The translations under genes were made by a program, and so were the position numbers. Of a stretch of 5,670 bases of DNA, positions 1 through 5,670 are shown piece after piece. This DNA is from an uncultured Actinomycetes bacterium (lineage in GTDB: Bacteria; Actinomycetota; Acidimicrobiia; Acidimicrobiales; Ilumatobacteraceae). The DNA lies in contig CAIYHK010000173.1 in NCBI GenBank assembly GCA_903925985.1, forward strand, positions 1 through 5,670. The letters run 5' to 3'. Each line of letters begins with the position of its first letter. Positions within the stretch are counted from its first letter, which is position 1. Under the pieces are notes generated by a model. The model made no database searches. It was not told where the DNA came from and was given only the letters and a program-made list of their open reading frames with translations.

Positions 1-24
1 CCTCCTGTTACAGGAGGACTTTTT
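1..24 (+). promoter_or_regulatory. SD-sequestering hairpin with T-run (possible riboswitch expression platform or attenuator)
   Basis: Bases 1-7 (CCTCCTG) and 11-17 (CAGGAGG) are exact reverse complements around the three-base loop TTA, giving a 7-bp stem with five G-C pairs. The 3' arm contains the Shine-Dalgarno AGGAGG (12-17), eight bases before the ATG at 26, so folding would hide the ribosome binding site. Five T residues follow at 20-24, so the same element also resembles a short intrinsic terminator. Either reading would switch off the BtuF-like gene when the hairpin forms. Cobalamin riboswitches often control btu-type importers by such a final hairpin, but the aptamer would lie left of the window and cannot be seen. 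It could instead be the terminator of an upstream gene. Confidence 0.6.
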
Positions 25-25
25 A

Positions 26-946
26 ATGTCCAAGAAGAAATTGTTGATTGCACTCGGTGTGCTTGGATCGCTTGGGCTAGTTGCCTGTGGCGACAATAAA
101 GAAGTCGCACCCAATACACAGATAAGCGGAACCTCGTGTTCTGAATTGTCTGGCGACATGGGGTCAGGTAACGACCTGAAGATCATCTCTTTGTCGCCAA
201 CCGCCACCGAAATGGTTTATGCAATAGGCGCGGGCGAGCAGGTCATTGGTGTTGACAACATGTCGAACTATCCCGAGGCTGCAGGTGGGGCGGAATCCAA
301 GTTGTCAGGATTTGAACCCAATGTCGAAGCAATCGCCGGCATGGAACCCGATGTGGTTCTTATCTCCTATGACCCAGGCGACCTTGAAGTGCAGCTTGAG
401 GGGCTAGGAATCGACACCTGGACTGGTTATGCAGCGATGACACTTGATGAGTCATACATGCAGCTCACTGAACTTGGCGCACTAACTGGCCACGAGTCGG
501 GTGCAGAAGCAGTGATTGAGTGCATGAAGACAGCGATTGCCTCGATCACCGAGACCGTGCAAGAAATGCGGGCAGAAGATGATGTTGCCAGCTACTACTA
601 CGAACTTGATGACACGTATTACTCGGTTACTTCGAACACCTTCGTTGGGCAACTGATGTCATCCCTTGGCCTAGTGAGCATTGCCGATGGGGTGGCAGAA
701 GGGAATGACTATCCGCAGTTGAACATTGAGACAATCGTTTCTTCAGATCCTGATTACATCTTCCTCGCTGACACGTTGTGCTGTGCACAAACTGCCGAGA
801 CGGTTGCTGCAAGACCAGGTTGGTCAGAGATGACCGCGGTACTCGAAAACCGGATTGTGGAACTTGACGACGACATCGCATCGCGCTGGGGTCCTCGTGT
901 GGTTGATCTCTTGACCACGGTTGCAAACGCGATCAGTGCGAACTAA
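26..946 (+). CDS. BtuF/FepB-like substrate-binding lipoprotein of a metal-chelate ABC importer
   Basis: This is the extracytoplasmic binding protein that captures the ligand and delivers it to the permease and ATPase encoded next. It has a lysine-rich N-terminus, a hydrophobic stretch (about 6-20) and the lipobox LVAC with Cys21, so it is probably a lipoprotein anchored outside the membrane. After a linker of about 30 residues, the helical-backbone type III fold begins with the BtuF-like segment IISLSPTATEMVYAIGAG (53-70) and GVDNMSNYP (75-83). Glu62 sits where family members use a glutamate to dock on the permease. The C-terminus has the family-like RWGPR (287-291). Cysteines at 38, 166, 252 and 253 could form disulfides; the adjacent pair is unusual. 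At 306 residues it is longer than E. coli BtuF (266), mainly through the lipoprotein linker. The ATG at 26 is fixed by AGGAGG at 12-17. Cobalamin is the nearest guess from the BtuF-like motifs, but siderophore, heme or another chelate cannot be excluded. Confidence 0.88.
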   Translation: MSKKKLLIALGVLGSLGLVACGDNKEVAPNTQISGTSCSELSGDMGSGNDLKIISLSPTATEMVYAIGAGEQVIGVDNMSNYPEAAGGAESKLSGFEPNVEAIAGMEPDVVLISYDPGDLEVQLEGLGIDTWTGYAAMTLDESYMQLTELGALTGHESGAEAVIECMKTAIASITETVQEMRAEDDVASYYYELDDTYYSVTSNTFVGQLMSSLGLVSIADGVAEGNDYPQLNIETIVSSDPDYIFLADTLCCAQTAETVAARPGWSEMTAVLENRIVELDDDIASRWGPRVVDLLTTVANAISAN

Positions 947-952
947 CCGCCC

Positions 953-1996
953 ATGGTGACCACCGCGACCATCCAGCGCCATTGGCGGCTACCTGCTGCC
1001 ATGTTCGTGCTGTTGGTTGCGGTGGTTGTCGGTGCATCAATTGGGCCCGCAGGTCCGCCAGCATGGCGCGTGCCGCTTGAGTTAATCAATCGTTTGCCAT
1101 TGATCTCTCTTGACAGCGGGGTTTCATCAACCGAATGGAATCTCATCTGGCAGATACGCATGCCGCGAGTTGTGCTTGCTGGTTTAGTCGGTGCGATGTT
1201 GAGCACTGCGGGTGCTGCCTATCAAGGAGTGTTTCGCAATCCGTTGATTGATCCGTATCTGTTGGGTGTCGCTGCGGGTGCGGGCCTAGGTGCGACCATC
1301 ATCTTCACTGTTAATCGTGTCGGTACCTCGTCGTGGATCGTTGATCCACTTCCCCTGACTGCATTTGTCGGGGGTCTAGGCGCGGTTGCACTCACTTATC
1401 TGGTCGGTACCGCATTTGGCGCCAACCGCTCTTCGGCAACTCTCGTATTGGCAGGAGTCGCAGTCACCTCTCTAGCGACTGCGTTGCAGACCTTTATTCT
1501 GCAGCGCAACACCGATGTTGTGCGCCAGGTCTATTCATGGATCTTGGGTCGTCTTTCAAGTGCAACTTGGTCAGATGTTCGCCTCGTAATTCCTTACGTA
1601 ATTTTGAGCCTTGGCGCACTTCTGATTCACCGCCGCCTTCTTGATGTTCTGCGTGTTGGCGACGACGAAGCAAAAGCACTAGGGGTGAATGTAGATCGAG
1701 TGCGATTGATTGTTGTTTTGGCAGCAACTCTCGGCACTGCAGCAGTAGTGGCGGTCAGCGGCTTGATTGGCTTTGTTGGAATCATCGTTCCGCACGCTGT
1801 ACGACTAGTTGCCGGTGCGAGTTACCGAGTTGTGTTGCCGGTGAGTCTCGTCGCTGGTGCCGCTTTCTTGATCCTTGCAGATATTCCCGGGCGCATTCTT
1901 GACAATCCAGCCGAGACGCCTATCGGTGTTGTCACAGCTTTTCTGGGAGCGCCGTTTTTCTTACTCATCCTTCGAACCAAGCAGGTTGCAGAATGA
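953..1996 (+). CDS. FecCD/BtuC-family ABC importer permease
   Basis: This is the membrane channel of a type II ABC importer, normally a homodimer crossing the cytoplasmic membrane. At 347 residues it has the usual family length and is strongly hydrophobic, compatible with about ten helices. Family landmarks occur in order: RMPR (69-72), YQGVFRNPLIDPYLLG (90-105), DDEAKALGV (237-245, the region that contacts the ATPase) and GFVGIIVPHAVR (273-284). It starts six bases after the binding-protein stop, and its TGA overlaps the next ATG as ATGA, so it is translationally coupled to the ATPase. No clear Shine-Dalgarno precedes the ATG at 953, so translation probably depends on coupling from the upstream gene. 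Another in-frame ATG at 1001 would begin just inside the first helix and is less likely. The family is clear. The transported ligand (cobalamin, siderophore or heme) is not determined by this subunit. Confidence 0.92.
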   Translation: MVTTATIQRHWRLPAAMFVLLVAVVVGASIGPAGPPAWRVPLELINRLPLISLDSGVSSTEWNLIWQIRMPRVVLAGLVGAMLSTAGAAYQGVFRNPLIDPYLLGVAAGAGLGATIIFTVNRVGTSSWIVDPLPLTAFVGGLGAVALTYLVGTAFGANRSSATLVLAGVAVTSLATALQTFILQRNTDVVRQVYSWILGRLSSATWSDVRLVIPYVILSLGALLIHRRLLDVLRVGDDEAKALGVNVDRVRLIVVLAATLGTAAVVAVSGLIGFVGIIVPHAVRLVAGASYRVVLPVSLVAGAAFLILADIPGRILDNPAETPIGVVTAFLGAPFFLLILRTKQVAE

Positions 1997-2784
1997 CTTC
2001 TCTCAAAATCAAATCACTCAGCGTTAAATACGGTCGCCATGAAGCCGTGCGTGACTTTGAAGAAAACGTTCGACCTGGTGAATGGTTGTGCTTAATAGGA
2101 CCAAACGGTGCTGGCAAGTCGTCGGTCCTGCGGGCAATAGTTGGTCTCGCGCCGCACACTGGCAGTGTCACCATTGATGACACTCCTGTGAAGTCACGCT
2201 CAGTGCGGAGGCGCGCTCAGCTCGTTGCTTATGTTCCCCAAGTGCCACTCCTGCCGGATTCGATGACAGTGCACGAGTATGTACTTCTTGGGCGTAATCC
2301 CTACGTACTCGGTTTCAGTAATGAAAGCCGTGAGGACTTCATGATGGTTGAAGAAGTTCTGCGTCGACTCGACTTGGTCGGATATTCGAGGCGTGAGCTT
2401 TCATCTCTTAGTGGTGGTGAGAGACAACGCGTGGTTATTGCCCGAGCGCTCGCCCAGGAAGCCCCACTGTTGCTACTTGATGAGCCAACATCGGCACTCG
2501 ATATTGGTCATCAACAACAAGCACTTGAATTGGTGGATCGCATGCGACGTGAGCACGGGCTCACTGTTGTCTCTGCGATGCACGACCTCACACTCGCGGG
2601 TCTCTATTCGGATCGCCTCAGTCTCATGCATCAAGGTGTGGTGGTAGCCAGCGGCCCAGCAGAGAGTGTTTTAAAGGCCGATACCTTGGCTGAGTTCTAC
2701 GGTGTCTCTGCGACTGTTCACACAGATGGAGATGGGACGGTTGTGGTCATACCTAAGCGATCGGACACTGCTAGGGGTAGTTGA
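1993..2784 (+). CDS. BtuD/FepC-type ABC importer ATPase
   Basis: This is the cytoplasmic nucleotide-binding subunit that powers the BtuC-like permease. All motifs are intact: Walker A GPNGAGKSS (36-44), Q-loop Gln83 in YVPQ, signature LSGGE (139-143) followed by RQRVVIARAL, Walker B LLLLDEP (159-165, with Asp163 and catalytic Glu164), D-loop SALD (167-170) and switch His197 in AMHD. The segment around VLLGRNPY (97-104) is typical of the FecE/FepC/BtuD/HmuV subfamily. At 263 residues it is normal for that group. The start codon overlaps the permease stop (ATGA at 1993-1996). The gene ends 13 bases before the copC-copD fusion, suggesting that both share a transcript. The ATPase alone does not show which chelate is imported. 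Confidence 0.93.
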   Translation: MTSLKIKSLSVKYGRHEAVRDFEENVRPGEWLCLIGPNGAGKSSVLRAIVGLAPHTGSVTIDDTPVKSRSVRRRAQLVAYVPQVPLLPDSMTVHEYVLLGRNPYVLGFSNESREDFMMVEEVLRRLDLVGYSRRELSSLSGGERQRVVIARALAQEAPLLLLDEPTSALDIGHQQQALELVDRMRREHGLTVVSAMHDLTLAGLYSDRLSLMHQGVVVASGPAESVLKADTLAEFYGVSATVHTDGDGTVVVIPKRSDTARGS

Positions 2785-2797
2785 ATAGTCTCAAGTT

Positions 2798-4360
2798 GTG
2801 CGAATGAGACCGTTGATCCCGCGATTAGTGGTATTCGCAACACTGATCTGCGGCTCATTCCTGGCGCTCGGTGCGCGTCAGTCACTCGCTCATGCAGTTA
2901 TCGAATCAACCGAGCCAGCAGCCAATTCCGTTCTTTCAAAAGCACCAAATTCGATTTCACTGAATTTTGATGAGCCAGTGGACACGGCTCTCGGCTGGAT
3001 GCGAGTTTTTGATTCTGATGGTGAGCGAGTGGTTACAGCGAACCTTGGGCGCGGTGAAGGGGATGACTGGGTCCGCGTGGCAATGCCAGAACTGGAAAAT
3101 GGTGGGTACCTCGTTGTGTGGCGCGTGATGTCCGCCGATGGCCATGCAGTTGAAGGCGCTTTTGGTTTCCAGATTGGTGAGAGCAGTTTGCCTGTGGGTA
3201 ACGAGGTTGTATCCAGCGTGGTGGGCTCCCAAGGCGACAACCCACTGCCCGGTCGTGTTGCTGGAGTTGGGCGGTACATCTCGTATGGCGCATTGGCATT
3301 GTTGTTTGGGTTGTTTGTTCTAAACATCGCTAGTCGCCGCCTCCGCGTGTCGATACTCGGTGCAATCGGCGCAGTCAGTGTCCTGGTTGTGCTGTTCATG
3401 ACAGGACCAAACACGCTTGGTGGAAGTCTTGCTGATGCATTTGATGTCTCACTTCTTGCAGACACGATGAGCACACGATCAGGGACCATGATGGTGGCAA
3501 GAATTCTTTTCTTTGTTGCAATTGCAATCGTTGGATCGCGGATGCCGCGTCGAATGCTTGGCCTGATTCTTGTGCTGCTGGCGGGCACATTTGCCGCAGG
3601 TGGGCACTCAGGTTCGGAATCACCAGTGGCGATAGCGATCCTCATAACAACCGTTCACGTCACTGCTGTTTCAATTTGGGTCGGTGGAATTCTTGCCGTT
3701 TTGGTTAACGGGTTAACAAGCAATGTGGACAGTGGAGTACGACGATTCTCAGAAATCATGAACTTTGTCCTACCTGCGGTTGTGTTGTCAGGTGTGTTAA
3801 CTGCAGCACGCAATCTTGGAGGGTTGTCGGGACTTTTTGATTCGACCTATGGCAAGATCACGATTACTAAGTTTCTACTGGTTCTTGTGATGGGCATGAT
3901 TGCAATGATTGTGCGGCGCAAACTGCAAAGTGCCACACAGCCGAAGAAGGTATTGGTTACTGAAGCGGTGTTCGGCTTGGTGGCATTTGTGCTGGCAGCA
4001 GTTCTTGCGGTGACACCGCCTATCAACGCATCGGGCTCGGTGTTTCAACGCACCGCAGTTGAAGCAGGTTTGGTTGCCAATATCACTGTGGATCCTGTTG
4101 GCACGGGGTCAAATGAGATTCACGTTTTGTTCAGTCCTCCAGGTGGTGCGTTGAGCAGGGTTGGCGATGTGAAGATTCGATACTCACTACCCGAACGCTC
4201 AGTGCCCAATTTGGATGCCGTGGTGAGTGAGGCCTCTCCCAATCATTGGATCGGCGTGCTCAATTTTCCGTACACCGGAACCTGGAAAGTGGAAGTGTTA
4301 GCCAAGCCGACTCCTAGCGACACGGTCCGTTTCGTTTTTGAAGTTGCTATAGGCGGATGA
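2798..4360 (+). CDS. CopC-CopD fusion copper protein (YcnJ-like) with extra C-terminal domain
   Basis: This is a membrane copper-handling protein that probably binds Cu(II) outside the cell and passes copper to or across the membrane. A signal peptide (about 1-31, ending SLA) precedes His32-Ala33. Cleavage there would free the N-terminal histidine used by CopC proteins to hold Cu(II), and SADGH (112-116) supplies the matching Asp114 and His116. The CopC domain spans about 32-127. The CopD part (about 157-408) has eight predicted helices, near 159-178, 184-203, 231-247, 253-269, 277-303, 317-336, 354-372 and 386-406, with AGGHSG (267-272) and HVTAVSIWVGGI (287-298) as landmarks. Residues 411-520 form a soluble, probably beta-rich domain resembling the YtkA/FixH-like tails of some actinobacterial homologues. 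At 520 residues it is close to YcnJ-type fusions. The GTG at 2798 and an ATG at 2804 are both possible starts; neither has a good Shine-Dalgarno. The 3' end overlaps the convergent ATPase gene by 14 bp. The transport direction is not proven for this family. Confidence 0.88.
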   Translation: MRMRPLIPRLVVFATLICGSFLALGARQSLAHAVIESTEPAANSVLSKAPNSISLNFDEPVDTALGWMRVFDSDGERVVTANLGRGEGDDWVRVAMPELENGGYLVVWRVMSADGHAVEGAFGFQIGESSLPVGNEVVSSVVGSQGDNPLPGRVAGVGRYISYGALALLFGLFVLNIASRRLRVSILGAIGAVSVLVVLFMTGPNTLGGSLADAFDVSLLADTMSTRSGTMMVARILFFVAIAIVGSRMPRRMLGLILVLLAGTFAAGGHSGSESPVAIAILITTVHVTAVSIWVGGILAVLVNGLTSNVDSGVRRFSEIMNFVLPAVVLSGVLTAARNLGGLSGLFDSTYGKITITKFLLVLVMGMIAMIVRRKLQSATQPKKVLVTEAVFGLVAFVLAAVLAVTPPINASGSVFQRTAVEAGLVANITVDPVGTGSNEIHVLFSPPGGALSRVGDVKIRYSLPERSVPNLDAVVSEASPNHWIGVLNFPYTGTWKVEVLAKPTPSDTVRFVFEVAIGG

Positions 4361-4964
4361 TTTCTGAGGCCACACGCTCGGCCTCATTCAAGTTGTGTGT
4401 GACCCAGACAACTGAGGCCTGACTTTCTTTGAGAGCTGCTGTCAGATCAGTAATCACTGATTCATAGATTTCGGAGTCAAGACCAGTTAACGGCTCATCC
4501 AGGAGAACTACGTGTGGCTCAGGCGCCAAAGTCCGCGCGACTGCCACACGTTTTGCCTCGCCCCCTGAGAGGGTGTCTACTTTGCGGTCTCTCAAGTTTT
4601 CGATTCGCATCATGGTGAGTAGATCTGCCACGCGTCGTGCGCGATCGCGTCTTGGAAGTCTCTTTTGACGAAGACCGTACGCGATATTGCCGCTTACCGT
4701 GAGATGGGGCAGTAGAGCATTGTCTTGGAACACGAGCCCAACTTCCCGACGATGTGGCGCGATTTGGCTCACATCTTTTGCATTTATGAAGATGCCGCCA
4801 GTATCTGGATCCACGAGCCCAGCAATAACACGTAACAAAGTTGACTTGCCGACACCACTCGGGCCAAGCAGCGCCACCGTCTGGGCGTCATTGACCATAA
4901 AGGACACATCGCGCAATATCTCTACGGCACCGAATGAGACACTCACCCCACGAACCTCAAGCAT
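4347..4964 (-). CDS. ABC importer ATPase, iron(III)/thiamine/polyamine (FbpC/ThiQ/PotA) type
   Basis: This is the cytoplasmic ATPase partner of the permease encoded just upstream on the same strand. Motifs are complete: Walker A GPSGVGKST (34-42), Q-loop Gln80 in LVFQD followed by ALLPHLTV, signature LSGGE (132-136), Walker B VVLLDEP (152-158, Asp156 and Glu157), D-loop LTGLD and switch His190 in VTHN. After the signature it reads AKRVAVART, where most relatives have a glutamine-rich QQRVALARA. At 205 residues it is short: it stops 15 residues after the switch histidine and lacks the C-terminal TOBE/regulatory domain of FbpC, PotA or ModC, so it is closest in layout to ThiQ. The start is supported by AGGGAG (4975-4970 on the minus strand), five bases upstream. 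The substrate cannot be assigned; thiamine or ferric iron are the leading guesses. Confidence 0.87.
   Translation of the reverse strand: MLEVRGVSVSFGAVEILRDVSFMVNDAQTVALLGPSGVGKSTLLRVIAGLVDPDTGGIFINAKDVSQIAPHRREVGLVFQDNALLPHLTVSGNIAYGLRQKRLPRRDRARRVADLLTMMRIENLRDRKVDTLSGGEAKRVAVARTLAPEPHVVLLDEPLTGLDSEIYESVITDLTAALKESQASVVWVTHNLNEAERVASEIIRL
4365..4386. terminator. Hairpin just past the copC-copD stop, possible transcription end signal
   Basis: TGAGGCC (4365-4371) and GGCCTCA (4380-4386) are exact reverse complements around an eight-base loop. The hairpin begins five bases after the copC-copD stop and lies inside the last codons of the opposing ATPase gene. Neither side has a proper T-run, so a classical intrinsic terminator is not shown. 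It is the only candidate stop signal seen between the two converging operons and may be merely a by-product of coding sequence. Confidence 0.25.
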
Positions 4965-5670
4965 CGGATCTCCCTGTGGAAAATATTGCAGTTGAAATCA
5001 TTAACAAAAGAAGGGTCGCCAATGCATAACCGTGCAATTGATTCAAATCTCCCGGTTTTCCCAGCAGACGAGAAATTTCAATGGGAATAGTGCGCGAACT
5101 GTCACGGGCCAAAACTGAAGTTGCACCAAATTCACCCAAAGAAACACATCCAGACACGACGCCGGCGTAGAGCGCTGACTTGCGAACAGCATCCAAGTCA
5201 ACAGTCAAAACAGTGCGCAACGGTGATGCTCCAAGAGTTGCCGCCGCAGCACGGTGGTCGCTGGTAATCGCGTCCAGAGATGCACGAAGAATCCGAAAAG
5301 TAATAGGTGTTGCAACTATTGCGTGCATAACTGGAATCAGCCATATCGCACCACGAATGTCCATCCAGCCAGAATTGAAAGTGGCCACGATGCCGATGCC
5401 AAGAACGATCGCCGACACGGCGATTGGGATGGATGCAATTGCACCGATCATTCGGCTTGATGCGCCTGAATAAGTGGTGGCCACCATTAATAGTCCGGCG
5501 AGCAGTAGTGACAAAACTGAAGCGATTACTGCAAAGGTAAGTGACCGTAGAACAATTCCCAGATCGATTTGCTCCCACCCCGCGGTGGTCCAATTGCCCC
5601 TGCTTCGCAAAGACTTCAGCACGATTACAGCTATTGGGACAAAGAACAATCCACACGTAGCCCATGTGCC
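4957..5670 (-). CDS. ABC importer permease (BinA/ThiP/FbpB-like), 5' end beyond the window
   Basis: This is the membrane subunit of a type I ABC importer. The frame stays open to the right edge, giving 237 visible residues. The TTG at 5649 is in frame but is preceded by further plausible coding sequence (Gly-Thr-Trp-Ala-Thr-Cys-Gly), so it is probably not the start. Counting from the window edge there are six hydrophobic segments, near 7-20, 44-66, 74-97, 104-123, 161-183 and 211-230. The EAA-type coupling loop AAAATLGASPLRTVLTVDL (about 137-155) lies between the fourth and fifth. SLGEFGAT follows, a motif shared by iron/thiamine-type and sulfate/molybdate-type permeases. This is one complete transmembrane domain. 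In ThiP and FbpB two such domains are fused, so the missing part may hold another. The 3' end overlaps the ATPase gene by 8 bp. The binding protein should lie further right. The substrate is unknown. Confidence 0.85.
   Translation of the reverse strand, partial: GTWATCGLFFVPIAVIVLKSLRSRGNWTTAGWEQIDLGIVLRSLTFAVIASVLSLLLAGLLMVATTYSGASSRMIGAIASIPIAVSAIVLGIGIVATFNSGWMDIRGAIWLIPVMHAIVATPITFRILRASLDAITSDHRAAAATLGASPLRTVLTVDLDAVRKSALYAGVVSGCVSLGEFGATSVLARDSSRTIPIEISRLLGKPGDLNQLHGYALATLLLLMISTAIFSTGRSDA
4970..4975 (-). promoter_or_regulatory. Ribosome binding site of the minus-strand ATPase
   Basis: AGGGAG on the minus strand lies five bases before the ATG at 4964-4962, inside the last codons of the permease gene. 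It fixes the start of the ATPase. The permease reads past that start to its TGA at 4959-4957, giving an 8-bp overlap and likely translational coupling. Confidence 0.7.

Noticed and set aside
2848..2853. Cys18 of the copC-copD protein as a lipoprotein cysteine
   Set aside because: The residue before it is Ile, not Gly, Ala or Ser as a lipobox requires, and the SLA-HA junction at 29-33 is the standard CopC cleavage site.
2890..3645. Open frame of 251 codons on the minus strand opposite copC-copD
   Set aside because: Its protein is rich in Arg, Pro, Ser and Thr with no recognisable domain, and the plus strand holds a clear copC-copD gene with conserved motifs. It is a by-product of codon bias.
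4687..4995. 102-codon plus-strand frame opposite the minus-strand ATPase
   Set aside because: It lies antisense to the Walker A and Q-loop region of a well-supported ATPase, with no ribosome binding site or domain of its own.
5159..5168. Perfect 10-bp palindrome ACGCCGGCGT
   Set aside because: It lies inside permease codons as a single copy with no promoter or partner site nearby. One such palindrome is expected by chance in a window of this size.
5647..5649. TTG as a start codon for the permease
   Set aside because: The frame stays open to the window edge with plausible membrane-protein sequence upstream, and cutting here would trim the first helix. It was treated as an internal Leu codon.
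5198..5665. 155-codon minus-strand frame over the permease
   Set aside because: It is out of frame with the permease, which has six helices and an EAA-type loop. The alternative product is Cys-, Arg- and His-rich without any family feature.

Overview
The window carries six protein-coding genes on two converging strands and almost no non-coding DNA. Base composition is close to even by eye. The lipoprotein signal, the FecCD-type importer and the single-chain CopC-CopD protein all fit an actinobacterium of moderate G+C, of the kind common in fresh or marine water. That placement is an inference from protein style, not a demonstrated taxonomy.

Left part (1-4360, plus strand): a tight four-gene run. 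A hairpin whose 3' arm is the ribosome binding site, followed by a T-run, lies directly before a BtuF-like binding lipoprotein (26-946). It is followed by a FecCD/BtuC-type permease (953-1996) and a BtuD/FepC-type ATPase (1993-2784). Together these are a complete importer for cobalamin, a ferric siderophore, heme or a similar metal chelate. Thirteen bases later comes a CopC-CopD fusion (2798-4360), with an exported copper-binding domain, an eight-helix CopD membrane domain and an extra C-terminal beta-type domain. Spacing suggests all four are one transcript.

Right part (4347-5670, minus strand): the end of a second ABC importer. A permease with one complete six-helix domain (4957-5670) runs off the right edge, and its 3' end overlaps a small ATPase (4347-4964). 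The family is the iron(III)/thiamine/sulfate-molybdate/polyamine type. The binding protein is not in the window. The 3' ends of the ATPase and copCD genes overlap by 14 bp, so the two operons collide with no spacer.

Working picture: one importer brings in a corrinoid or metal chelate, a membrane copper protein is made with it, and an independent importer for a small solute or metal is read towards it. The families are ordinary. The points most worth a second look are the SD-sequestering, terminator-like hairpin at the left edge, the coupling of a copper gene to a BtuFCD-type operon, and the overlapping convergent ends. No RNA gene, CRISPR array, mobile element or sizeable repeat was seen, and no stretch over 300 bases lacks a gene.
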